Below are positions 24,686 to 36,287 of a stretch of 64,000 bases of DNA, one piece after another (within the stretch, counting starts at the first letter, position 1; every line of letters begins with the position of its first letter). The position numbers were made by a program, and so were the translations under genes. The stretch is from NCBI GenBank assembly GCA_020081605.1, contig JAHREC010000011.1:1860001-1924000 (forward strand). Reading direction: 5' to 3'. This DNA is from Albifimbria verrucaria. Lineage: Eukaryota > Ascomycota > Sordariomycetes > Hypocreales > Stachybotryaceae. The notes below the pieces were generated by a model. It did no database searches, was not told the origin of the DNA, and was given only the letters and a program-made list of their open reading frames with translations.

Positions 24686-27669
24686 CTAGTGGCCCAACAC
24701 CTCCCGTTTTCGAGCCCTGTTTTGTTCATCAATTGCAGCAGCACCCTTCGTCTCATCCCCAGGCAGCGGGGACGCTTGTCCATTGCTGTGTGGCACATTC
24801 GACGTTTCTGTCTCAGCCTCCTTTCCTTTACTGGCCTGAAGTTTACCAGCTGCAATGTCTCTTTCCATATCCTTTGCGGCATTTTCAAGTTGCTTCGTTT
24901 TGTTCGCCTCGTCTTCCAGCCTCTGGGCTTCCTCGTTTTCTCTTTCGAGGGCTTCTTCTTGCTCTCGGAGCGCCTGCTGCTCCGCTATAATTGCATCATC
25001 CAGCGGTGAGTCCATCGGTGGCGGTGGCGGAGGGGTGGCGGGGTCGCCTCTTCGGTGTCCTCTTTGAGCCGCTTTGCATCTGGCCCGTCAGATGGTGTGA
25101 CGGCTTCTGGAGCCGTAGGCTCACCATCCCTCTTTCGCTTTAAGTCTGAGCCGCTTGGTGATCTATCTTGGCCTGCTTCTGACAGGCTCATATCATCTCC
25201 TTCATCAGCCATGGTAACATCACCGTTACCGAGAGGCGACCCGACTGGTACCTGCGAGGTGGAATCAGGTTTCGAACCCGTGCTAGGTTCTGCCTCTTGT
25301 CTATCGCCAGCCCCTTCTGGCCCTCCTTTGCTGCCCTACGTTTCTGATGCTCATCGTATTTCTGGACCGCCCGGTCCAAGAAATCCCTGACGTACTTCTT
25401 GATTTTGTTCACCTGCTTCTCATTAAGTTCGGCTGTAGGGTCGCTGACCCTATTGTTCTTGTAATCCGACTTCACAAGCTTCAGAGCTATTTCCTTGCCA
25501 AGTCTCTTCAGCTCATCCTTTGGAAGTTTGTGTCGGAACTTGTCCAACACATATTTGACTGGGGAAAAACCTAGGTCACGTTAGTTTGCGCAATGAATAG
25601 TATGTGCATGCAAGTTACGAACCGTATTTTCATACAGCTTCATCTGTTTTTCAATCGGTAACGATCTCCACTTCTCTTTCTTGGAATCCTTGACGGGAGA
25701 TTCTACGGGTTGAGGGGTTTGAGGAGCTGGCTGCTTAGGAGTGCCTTCTTTTGTGACTTTGGCAATGATGCTTTGGATCAATAGTTGCTCTTGTATAGCC
25801 TTGGAAGGCGCCTTCTGTGCAGGCTCGGCTGGTTGTGTAGGTCGCTGCCAAGTTGTCGTGCCCTGCTTGTCATAAAAGTATGTATGGCCTCTGGCATCTT
25901 TGGCCGCGAACCAGCCCTGCGGCAAAGGAGCATTGAAAGGAGGTCGCCTTTGGCGAGGTCCATTGTGAAAGAAAGCGTTGTTCCGCTGAGGGGCGGTGTT
26001 CCTTGGTCCTTTAGGAGCATCAATTTGCCGTGGTGAGGCGACCTTGGGCGTTGATTGAGAACGGTCTTCTTCCCGCGGCTGGCTGGCTTTCTTGTCCTCA
26101 ACTGCCGGTGCACTTTGATCAGCCTTTCGCCGCCGAATTCGGTATGCAACCTCAAGTTTACTCCACTCATCGAGGAGTTTCTTCGACTTGGAAGCAACGT
26201 CTTCATGTTCGGAGTTTGTCAGCCCCTCGACTGCCGTGTCGATGTGCGAATCCTGGATTTTGTTCCTCGTCATGCGAGGAACTTATCCAGAATGGAGAGG
26301 ACCTGTAACACAACGTTGTGGTCCCCAATGAACGTATTCAGGGTCGTCTTGAGAATCTGGTAGGCATGCATGCGCATCACGCAATGAATTACGCGCTCGT
26401 CATCACAGTCCTGTATTCGTTCCAGCAGTTTGACGGCGATCCATTTCTCCTTGCACTGAACGAGTGCCGCCATAACTTTACGGGCGTCCTCCTCATCCAG
26501 ACCCCGCGCCTGGATGCTGGCAACATATTCTTCGTCGTCTTCATCGGGTCGCTTCTTCCGCGGCTTCTTCGCAACCGAAGTATCCCACCCATCAGCGTAG
26601 TCGATACCCAGTGCTTCGATAATGGCCGTCGGCAGTTTGGTAGAGCGCTCGGTTTGAGTTTTCCTCCGATAAAGCCGACGCAGTTGGGCTCGCCGCAATA
26701 GCAAGGTTGCGGATCCGCACCGTATCGGTCAACATTGTAGTTGAAGACGAGCTCCTCTCCGGCACGGATCGGTCGTAGGGCAAATATGCCCATGCGAAAC
26801 TTATCCCCAACGACCCACTTGTCTACGTAGCAGTTTGGATTGCAAGAGTGGTTGCAAAATCTGCCCAGGTTCCCTTTTTAGTCGCATCGACAAACTCGCC
26901 TTTATGAAGTGACATGAAGTAGAAGTGCTTGATACCATCTTCATCGTACTGGAGCATTCGCCGCCGGAACGTGGGCTCATTGATGACTTCTCCGATGTAT
27001 TCGTAGACGAAGTCATGGGCTTGCAGGTCTGCATCAGCGCGGAGACCAAAGCCTTTCTTCTCAGTTTTGATGACAGACACACGAGCGTACTGCTTCCGCT
27101 GAAACCTTTGATTCTGGCAGCCGCCCCGCAGTTGTCGGCACTGGCACTGCACTCCATCTTGGTCGCTCGGTTGATACACGAGTCGTCGCCACACGCAGAG
27201 TTCTGGCCATCATCTGTGATACAGTGTCAGCATGCACGCCACCGGGGAATCGAACAAAATGCCAGTCCAACATACTCCATTCTTCTCGGCATTCGCAATC
27301 GAGAGAGTCATTATCGGAAGCACCCAGGTGTTTCGAGCCGTAGAGACAATCGGGTATCACTTGGAATAGTTTGCAAGAATCGGCGGTAACATCGGGAGGT
27401 GGTCAAAGAGGGGGCTTCACGGCCCATGGACTTTGCGAAGCCTTCCGTGACAGACGAGGAGGCTTCGCCGAGGCGGGAGCATCAGTGCTCTGGCTGCGCG
27501 ACTTGACGTCCTCGAGAGACGCGTCCGCAGGCGAGTGATCTGGCCCATCCCTGGTGCTGGGTGTCAAGACCGCAGCACCCTGCTCGGCATCAGATTGCGC
27601 GCCGTTCGCGTCGCCATCCTCGCGCTTGATCTTGGCCATTGTCCCTATTGCATTCTGGTCATCCTCCAT
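24686..27669 (-). CDS. SET2: Histone H3 lysine-36 methyltransferase SET2, about seven frameshifts and an in-frame TGA
   Basis: Methylates H3K36 co-transcriptionally by riding on the phosphorylated RNA polymerase II tail. Exon 1 is 27669-27276, exon 2 27213-25623 and exon 3 25570-24686; about 958 residues. Order: an acidic N-terminus; the AWS cysteine cluster (CECREEW split by intron 1, CGDDSC); SET with [12 protein letters not shown] and [12 protein letters not shown]; post-[13 protein letters not shown]; a helical middle; WW ([20 protein letters not shown], about 560-590); and the SRI domain for Pol II binding ([20 protein letters not shown], about 670-760). A charged coiled coil ends the protein. 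Breaks: 27124-27127, 26872-26874, 26659-26662, 26276-26279, 25561-25564, 25311-25314, 25032-25035. Near 27403-27415 a TGA sits where the family reads PPLFDHLPD; several lost bases there would explain it. Every domain is otherwise intact, so the gene is very probably functional. Confidence 0.93.
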
Positions 27670-30600
27670 AGAGCACCTAGGGCGATGGCGACGTCGTGTG
27701 GAGATCGAGGAGGAAACCGGACGGGTGACAAATGCCAGGTCCGTGGGGAGGAGAGAAGGAGGTGTCCAAAAGCCAAGGGCGGCGGGTTCAGGCGCAGGCC
27801 GTCAGGGAGACTCGGGGTCGGGAGGACAGCAATTCGTGGTGCGGCGGAGGGAGGAGAAAGGCAAAAGGTAGGGAAAATTTGGGAGGAAAGGAAAAAGGTG
27901 CCGCCTGGTGGTAATGAGTATCAGGAGCACAGGCGCAGGCAAAAGAATGAAGGCGCGGAATGCATCTGGCCTCGCATCCACGCACGATGGACGAGGTAGC
28001 TCTCTGGTCAGTAAACCCTTTTGAGTCTAGACCCTGCTGTGCAGGTCGCCCCTGCTTACCAATGATGACTTTGCTCGCGTACCGATCGCCGTGGAGGATC
28101 AATGTACCCAGAGTTAGCGGTCCAAGAACCACCATCCAGCTGCCCCACACATTTTAGCACAACACCAACCAGTGCCATTTGATCTCTCTCTCAAGGGGTT
28201 GACTAGAGCCAACATTTATGGGCGATGGACTTCACCAGGGATGTGCGCATAGGACCTCTGCGCTCAATGCCGGGCAGCTGTTTGCCAGGATGACCGCTGC
28301 CTGGTCGTATAGTCTTCACCAAAGTGCGCAGTAAAGGTCCATCGGCTGGCTGAGATCCTTTGGAGGTCATAGTTTTGATCCTACAGCTATTCGAACATCC
28401 ATTGCCTTGGACGACATGACAAGATGGGGAGAAAGGGTCTCGGCGTAGTGATTAAAACATGGGCTATTGATCAGAGTGACTGGCTGTTCACCCACCAGCC
28501 CTCAATACCGTCCTAAGGTCATTGCGAGGATATAAACATAGGTAGGGAGTGGAGTGTGTTTGATCTGATCCAAGGTACTCACTTGAGACGAAACAAATCT
28601 TTTCTGCCCAATTGATGCATGTCTCGCTGAACCTTGTCCTTTCGCACAAACCTTCGATCTAAATCTCGGGGCCGATGTGAGGTATTGGTTTATTTCGTAT
28701 GGCAAGATTTAGATGTCGACTGCTTCCTGTACTAAATCCGTCACCACAGGATGGTTCCGCAACCCAAAAAAGCCTGTCATGTTGTAATCGCGCCACATGT
28801 ACAAATCTCGTCGCAAACCGCCGGCTCGAATCATGGCTTGAGAACTTCGCCAAAGTCTATGGTCGTGCCGATCTGTCGTCATCCAATTGATGCGCTCACC
28901 GCCCAAGCAAGGGCCGGGTTGGGCTGGGGAAGTCCAGTCTTGTCAAACCTGGAAGCTGGATGCGATACGATGCGATGCGCTGGCTTGCTATGTGGACCCC
29001 GCCTGAGATGCCAACTCATAATGCATGGTCCGGGGATTCGAACAGCTGTAAGGCGCGAGGACCTACAAGTATTAAAACGTGGCCGATGCCTGATCCAATC
29101 TGATTGCTCTCCCGGATTTGTCCCATGAAACTGGGCGAGGCTGCTTCTTCCTTGTGCTTGTGGTGTTCAACGTTGTTGCATAGGGCTGCCGCTTACCGTC
29201 TTACCATGGCCGACGAACTCATGAACAGTGCTGCACCGGGCCGCAACCATGCGCAAACTTCGATTGGCGGGTGACAAATTCGGTCAATTCCTGCCTTGGC
29301 CTATTACAGAACAGCCGACCAGCATACTCTTCGTGAGCAAGCGCGGCGCAGGAGGGAGCCAATGAGCGAAGCAGAGCGTCTGCTATTGAAGCCATCTTCA
29401 GGTGGATCGACCAGGTCGGCGACCGCATTGGGGTGCGAACACCTGTGCCTCTGATTGCGAGCGCGAGCGGACGCGGCACTCAACCAAGGCCAAGAGCAGA
29501 GTCGGAAAGGAACCAATGACGAGCAGGATTCGACAGCGGATGTTGGGGAAAGGGTCTGTCATGTGAGCGCCTCTATCGCCCGCTGGTGCGGCACGACGAG
29601 AAACACCACACGGCAAAGGCAGGCCTAGGAGGAACTGGCTCGAGATGGGACGACTCTGATCAGAGACTCTTGTGGTCCCTCCACCCCGCCCACCCCAGCA
29701 TCTGCCGGTGGTATTGGTTGTCGGCGGAGGACGCCCCGCGCGCAAATATGCACGTCAACGCTCGTCGACGACACCGAGTGGCATCCAAAACGTGCATGGC
29801 TCATCTGTTGAGACAATTGGGTGTGTGGGATGGATGCGACGAATCGGAAGCTAGTTTCGACTATAGGAGCCGGGGATCCTTGCGAACACTGGTTGCAAAG
29901 ACCGATGGAGGGAGCGTGAGTGGGAGACGACCTTTCAACAGGTTGGCGCGGGCGAGGAACTTCTGACCGGCGTCTGTCGAGGGTGTCGCCGGTGCAGCGA
30001 CAGCAACCATCAAAAACTTAGCACGGGCTGATAGTCAGCGATGACAGCATCTAACTTATGATCCACGGTGTTTGAGGACGGTCCTCCCACCGCTGCCACC
30101 AAAACCGCCACCACCTCAGTCACCACCAGCATGACCTGACACACCACGCTTCGGATACGGCCAGGCTCCTCATCCCATGGGGAGAAGTGCACCACCGAGG
30201 GCCTTCATCCCTACTATATTTGGCGGCCAGGTGCCGGATGCACATCCATCTCTCTGCAGCGGACATGCATGCATGCAGGCTGCAGGCATGGGTGTGGAGG
30301 GGTCATGGTCATCTGGCTCTCTCAGATACGATAGAGGGCGCTGAAAGTGGAAAGCAGGGCAAGCCAGTACTGGTCGAGCGCAAATGATAGCAAGATCTGC
30401 TGCGTGTCTAGAGTACGGGCTTGGCATGGCTTGTGGCTCTGCACATTCTCCGCGATGACATCGCCTCACATCAAAAGGGTCACGTCTAGGAGGAGGGTTG
30501 GTCCCCACCATCGCCCACGGAGCCAGTGAGAGGTCCTGTTTTGACCGAGATTTGCCATACGGGATGCTGTCTGGCGAAACCAGACATCCTTTACGCACCG

Positions 30601-31023
30601 TCTGGCCTGACTGAGATGCGAGGTCAGGCCTGTTGTATCTGGCCCGCTCGTCGCCTTGCGCCTGCAGGGAGCCGTTGGACCATGTCGGTTGATGTATCGT
30701 GTCCTGTGCCGTCTGATGCTCTCGTGGGCTGGCGTTTACCGCGCGCTGAGACAGAAACGTGCTATCGCTTCGTCCGTGCTGCTGCCGAGGCGGGTTGTTT
30801 CTGATTTATTTTTGCCTCTTGTCGCAAACCTGATTCATGGTGGTGGTTAGAGGTATCATTGTTGAGGCCTGCATGGACCAGCCAGGCCACGCTAGGCAGT
30901 GACAAGGCCAAGCTGGGGGTTCACCAGTCTGGAGCAGCCTCGCTGATAGGATTCGACTGCGCAAACCAACCTTCCCAAACGGTAAACAATTTTCCGCCTC
31001 GTCGCGAAGGCCCCAGACCAAGG

Positions 31024-31062
31024 GTCAGTCAGTCAGTTCAGTCAGTCAGTCAGTCAGTCAGT
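31024..31062. repeat. GTCA tetranucleotide microsatellite
   Basis: About nine GTCA units in tandem with one imperfect step. Not coding in any supported gene. Confidence 0.9.
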
Positions 31063-31915
31063 GGATGTAAGAGTCGGGCGACTTCGAAGCCGGGCCATCT
31101 TACGTACCACCTTTCCGTTATCCCTGGCGGGCGATCAAGCGACAGGCCCCGGGCTCCCCGGACACGAACCACACGACCTGAGCTGGGTAAAGGTCTCTGG
31201 CAATCCGACTGGTCCACCCGTCTCGCTTTCCTCGGCTGATACTGTTTCGCTGCGCTTGGGAGGGAGGGATGGGCATGGGGGTTAGGGATGGTGCTGAAGG
31301 GTACTGTGTACGGTGCTGCGCATAAATCCGTTTGGAGCGACAATGTTGAGCAAACATCTGCATCTGGATCTGAGGGCGCCATCGTGCAAATCAAGGGATC
31401 TACGTCGCGTACGTACTGTACGTTATTACCTGTCGTCGATCGCGTTTGGGGTGGCAGATGGTAAACTGGACCGGGCTGGACTGGACTGAACTGAGCTCGC
31501 TCCATGTACATGCAATGCAGCAGCATGCATGTCTCAACTGCATACAACATGCTCGAACTGGAGACGAAGGGCAGGTAGCTTTTCGCCTCCTCCCTGCCCA
31601 CGAGGTACCTTGCTTGCCTTGCTTGCTTGCTTGCCTACCTGTACCTTTACTTGCTGTGGCAGCAGCGCTTTCCTTTACCGGACTGGCCTTGGCTTTGTTT
31701 GACGTTACTTTACTTTACTTTACTCGACTTTACCTTACCTTGACCCTCACCTTGCCGTTGCTCTCGCTCTCACAAGCGCCGCCCTGTTTGCGATACGACA
31801 TGCCAGAGGCGATAATTCCATCCACCCTCATGCGCTCCTCTCCCCTCCAGCCGACAAGATCTGGTGCATTGACCAGCTCTTGTGCGTCTCGACCTCCCTT
31901 TCTTCTCCTCGTCGC

Positions 31916-31966
31916 ACCGTACCGTACCATATCGTGCCGCACCGTACCGCACCGCACCGCACCGTA
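31916..31966. repeat. CCGTA/CCGCA pentanucleotide repeat
   Basis: Tandem 5-base units alternating between CCGTA and CCGCA with a few substitutions, within the long leader region. Confidence 0.85.
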
Positions 31967-32484
31967 GACCTAGGGAGACGCGCTTTCTCATCGACCGCGC
32001 CTATTCCTACAAGTCTGCTGACCAACGGCTTTCCCTCCTGCCTGCGAACTGTGATCCAGGGTCCCCCTGGCCATCCTCTGCCTCATCCTCCCTCTCTTTT
32101 TCGACTTCATCTTCAAGCGTCCCGTCCCGTCATATAAACAGAAGCTTCCCGGCCCTAGGACTTGAGCGGTACTGAATCAGTTTCCGAAGCACTGACCACT
32201 GTTTGCCGGCTGGTTCCTGGGTAGCCCAGATCAGATCAGACCAGACCAGACCAGCATACACCACCTTCGCCCTGCGTCGTCTTTCTCTGAGTGAGTCGCC
32301 CGCACAGGATCGCTATTGGGCTGTGCCCACTGTGTCCCGCCCTCGGCTGCCTTAGCCTCACTTCTGCTTCCTTATAGACCTTTGTTCGGTCCTGTCAAAT
32401 GCCTACGTGCAGGCTGTTCCGACCCATGCCTTTATCCATCTACCATTCTTCACTTTCCATTCTTCAAATCCAGGGATCTCAATC

Positions 32485-33588
32485 ATGATGAATCCCTCCT
32501 TTTCGCGCGAAGAAAAGGTAAGAAACTGTCCATGATGTAACCTATCCATCTGTCATGCTAAGACAGCCTTTCCTCTCAAGCTCTTCGTTCTAGCCGAGAT
32601 GATCAAAGCAAGTCGCATCGATATTGATAGCTTGATCCGTTTTATCAAGTATCACAACATCGAGCCGGACTGGATGAGCATGCAGATACCCTTGGGTATG
32701 TATCTCGCCTCGGGGATGCTTGACTCTACCACGCATCACTAACTTGACAAGGCCGCAACATGAACCAGTGCATGCAGTTTGCAGAGCACATATCCATCGC
32801 TACCACGCCCTTGAAACGAAGGCCGAGCGACGATTTCGACCATCCTTCCAAAAGACTGGCCTTTTCAGACCTACCGGAACAGGCACGGCCGACTTCAAGC
32901 CCCGGCATTCTTCAGCCAGCAACGGCACCTCCTCAAGCACCGACTTTCGCGATGCAAGCTCGGTCACTCAACGGTGCCCTCGAAAGTCCTCCCCAACATC
33001 CGGCACCGCCACCGGTCAAGAAGCGGGGACGGCCATCGAGGGCAGACAAGGCTAAGAGGGATCTTCGACCTCTATTACCACAGCACCTCGCCCTCGTCCC
33101 CGCCCGGCGCCATCTCCCAAGTCATGAGTCCTAATGCCCCACGACCCATTCTTCCGGCCATTACTTCGCCGCCAGCCTTGCATGGAATGCCAGTTGAACC
33201 ACGTTCCTGGTCACCCCCAACCACGTCCAAAGCACCATCTGGGGTGGATGGAGAGTCCTCGGACAAAAAGAGGGACAACCCGGAGGGCGAAGCACCTCGT
33301 CGAGTAAGTATCTAGTTCGTTTCGAAGGCCATTGTTACCTAACCAGCCTTAGCATCTCTCGGTCGACGAAGCATCGGGGTAGTCTGCAGAATGCCACCGT
33401 TTACCTCATTAGAGAGGTCACCACCTACTTCCATAAGGCACCAAACTGCCATGGCTGAAATGCCAGCCCGCCTATCGCCAAGGGAGACTACGGCCATCTA
33501 CGACGACCAGGCCAAGACGAAGTCATCGCTGCCTGCAGTAAGCCCTCTGATCCGGAAACTCCCTCTGCCCTTGTCGAACCCAGCTTAG
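32485..33588 (+). CDS. AT-hook-containing nuclear protein (uncharacterised), three frameshifts
   Basis: Probable DNA-binding regulator; the target is unknown. Exons are 32485-32517, 32581-32695, 32752-33303 and 33353-33588. Introns begin GTAAGA, GTATGT and GTAAGT. The N-terminus, built from exons 1-3, is a conserved helical segment: KLFVLAEMIKASRIDIDSLI, then FIKYHNIEPDW. It resembles short fungal helix bundles that read as putative DNA- or protein-binding modules. An AT-hook-like KKRGRPSRADKAKR follows a Pro/Ser-rich linker, and the rest is Pro/Ser/Thr-rich and disordered. Frames are lost at 33058-33060, 33116-33118 and 33376-33379, each cured by one base in a G or C run. The second possible ATG directly follows the first (32488). 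The long repeat-rich upstream region fits a regulated gene. Confidence 0.75.
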
Positions 33589-34657
33589 ACGGCCACATAG
33601 AGTTACCTATAGGTGTAAGTTCCGTGTGGTCTCTGTCCCTTTATGAGTAAGGGAGCAGGTTTGCCCCTGAAGTGTCGCCCTGAACTTGTAGCTGCTGGAT
33701 AGCTGAGTTGGGGTGGTTTTTTGCGGAGCGCAGTCAATGAGAGGGACTCTACTTATAATTGCCAGCATCTGATTATTTGAGATGGCCTATTGAAAAGAGA
33801 GGGCTTGCGTTTTTTAACCGATTCTATTTCTTTTAGCAACCTACCATAAGCGATATACATGGTGCTGGAGGTTGGATTCTTACAGTATTTGCAGTTTATT
33901 GTTTTGTCAAGGGGCCCGATAAATGTTTGAGATCGGTATGGGAAGAGGAGGGGACATTTGCCAGGCGTTAGGGATGATACCAGTCACTAGAACGATAGAT
34001 AAGGCATTGACAGGCTGGGCGCACAATGGTTATCTATGTTACATGACAGTATGCATAACGGGATATGCTGGCTCGCTTGCTCTTTGGATGCTGTGTAACA
34101 AGTAATGGCCTATACAATGTGGGCTGACATTTCGAATATGCGGAAGGTGTTTAGCAACTTTTGTCTTGCCCCAGCAATAGTCAAGTATCTAAAACGAGCA
34201 AACCAGGGAAATGGCCCTGATGCCATTTCCTATTTCATGCTCTTGGCATCGCAGTCTGTGTTGCATGCCAATACCAACCAGCCGGAGCAGCGGGGTTTCT
34301 CCGGTGTTAAGAGGCCGGATTTACGGGCGGGGGCCGGACGGCGTCAAGGCGTCTAATTCCCGACAAACAGCGACATGCCTGCATACAGTCATATCACCAA
34401 AGTGGTAATTTTCCTGTTCTGCGTAGGCTGCATTGGAGGCTTGGACTTTGAATGTGGAATATGTTGGACAGTAGCGGATTAGGTTGGCGGAGTTTGCATC
34501 ATAGTGAGCAGAGTATAAGATGAGCTGAAGGTTCGTGTCTGGACGAGACTGGAATTGGAGCATCGCCTTTTCAGCAATTGTTTGGACACAAGTTCTTTCA
34601 CAGAACACTCGAATATCATTTACCCAAGAAATATTTCTTAATTGTTAAATTTTTACA
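33589..34657. other. Intergenic, AT-rich
   Basis: About 1.07 kb between two + strand genes. It holds the AT-hook gene 3' end and the SDR promoter. Short frames at 33923-34408 have no recognisable content. Confidence 0.5.
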
Positions 34658-35721
34658 ATGGAGACTAACAGCGCACCATATCAACTCCCAAAGGATGCAG
34701 TTTGGTTCAGTATGTAACTCAATTACTATCACGTACCACGGGAGATACGGAAATCATTGAAACACCATTCTAACAAGATATACAGTTACCGGCTGCTCCT
34801 CCGGCATTGGCTTCGCCCTTGCTGCACACATTGCCAAGTACCACCCCGAGCAGCGTCTCGTCGCCACTGCTCGCAACCCGTCGTCTATCGCCCTTCCTGC
34901 CGCGGAGAACACTCTCATACTACCCCTTGATGTGACCTCTGAGTCCTCAATTGCGCAGGCTGTTGACTCTGCAATCTCTAAATTTGGTCGCATTGATGTG
35001 CTTGTCAACAATGCTGGCTACGCGCTCATGGGCGACACCGAGAGCATCACGGATGAGCAGGCGCGGCAGCAGGTCGAGACGAATTTCTGGGGCACGGCCA
35101 GGCTGTCTACTCATGCTATGAGGTTCATGCGTGAGGACAATGCGAAGACCGGTCAGCAAGGAGGTCTGGTCATGAATTTGACAAGCATGGGTGGATTCGT
35201 CGGATTTCCTAGTCATGCGTACTATCACGCAAGCAAGTTCGCTGTTGAAGGCTTCACAGAGAGTGTAGCCAAGGAGGTCCGACCAGAGTGGAACAGTAAG
35301 TTTCCCTTTCACAACTTCTTCACAGGCAGTTCCCGGATAATAGCAAGCACTAACACACACCTAGTCCACTTCACTATCATCGAGCCCGGCGGTGTGCAGA
35401 CAAACTACAACACCACCAGCGCCGTCTTCACGCCCGTCCACCCAGCCTACGCGGCCGCCGACACACCCTCGCGTGGCATCCTCGCCTTCATCCGCTCCCC
35501 GATGCGAAGGAGCGCTGGGCGCTCCCAGAGGACATCGCTGCGGCCATGTACAAGGTGGCGAGCCGCGGAGAGAAGATCCCTTGCGTGTGCCTCTGGGCCA
35601 GGACGCCTGGCTGTTCCTGAAGCAGGAAGTTGAGACCCTGTCAAAGGAGTTTGACGAGGTGAGAGAGCTTAGCGAGAGTGTTGGTGGTGATACTAAGTGG
35701 AAGAGTGATATGGACATGTAA
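34658..35721 (+). CDS. Short-chain dehydrogenase/reductase, classical, two frameshifts
   Basis: NAD(P)-dependent oxidoreductase; the substrate cannot be told from sequence. Exons are 34658-34709, 34786-35295 and 35365-35721, giving 306 residues. The first intron splits the cofactor loop: VWFITGCSSGIGFALA is the TGxxxGxG motif. LDVTSE marks the adenine-binding strand and NNAGYALMG the NNAG motif. The catalytic serine is in NLTSMGGFVGFPSHAYYHASKFAVEG (shown in two overlapping parts here: TSMGG and YYHASK), with Tyr and Lys of YxxxK in YHASK. EPGGVQTNY follows the active site. No obvious membrane segment or signal. The C-terminal part breaks at 35497-35500 and 35578-35580. One C in each run restores RSPDAKERWALPEDIA and IPLRVPLGQDAW. 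Family members of this type include retinol-dehydrogenase-like fungal SDRs. Confidence 0.88.
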
Positions 35722-36287
35722 TGGTGGAAAGGAGATATTAATGATCTGTAATGTGTGTATGATATATAGAGCCGATAGGAGCCACTCAAGCTGTTTATCT
35801 AATACTTGGACTTAAACATTTAAAATAGGAGATGTATTCCAAGGATGGTACGGTACCAATCATTTACTTCTGGTTTTTTTTTCTTCTTTTTTTTTTCCAT
35901 TATAGCTATCTTGAGCTACGCTGCTTCTCTTTCCTTTCTTTTACCTCTCTTGCAAATCACTCATGCGTCTATACATCACCATCCACGCAGAAGACAACCT
36001 CAGTTTGTACGTAAATCATAATACCATTGAATCATTACCCTTCAACTACCGAATATAGCACAACGCATTCGCAGCGGTTAGTTAGCAGGCGCGAGCTAGA
36101 CTATAAGTTAAGCAAAGCCCATTGTGTAACCCCATTTTCAAGCCTTATTCTCAAGATGTAAGCTTACCGGGCTCCTAAAAGATCCCATTCCCATTCCAAA
36201 TCCAAATTGGCGCATATGGAAAGAAAGAAAAAACTTGTCACATGTGTGCCTTTGATCTGTCGGCTTCCTTGCCGCAATTCAGTCCTT
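35722..36287. other. Convergent 3' region
   Basis: AT-rich, with a T-rich run at 35871-35896. Holds the 3' ends of the SDR and GABA transaminase genes. No gene seen. Confidence 0.5.

Larger units (their letters stand above)
27670..32484. promoter_or_regulatory. 4.8 kb gene-free region, probable long regulatory leader of the AT-hook gene
   Basis: No supported gene on either strand. The first 500 bases are the SET2 promoter side. Towards 31-32.3 kb the + strand becomes rich in short repeats: GTCA units at 31024-31062, CTTG/CTTAC units at about 31609-31742, CGTAC/CGCAC units at 31916-31966 and CAGAC/CAGAT units at 32228-32254. A perfect AGGTACCT lies at 31603-31610. Such long, repeat-rich upstream regions are common ahead of fungal regulatory genes, so a long promoter or 5' leader for the gene starting at 32485 is the likely role (inference). 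Confidence 0.4.

Noticed and set aside
28990..29060. Possible tRNA with a GGGGATTCGAAC segment
   Set aside because: The apparent T-loop sequence lacks a pairing T stem and acceptor stem on either strand.
31050..31601. 183-codon minus-strand frame over the GTCA repeat
   Set aside because: It includes simple repeats and low-complexity residues, with no domain.
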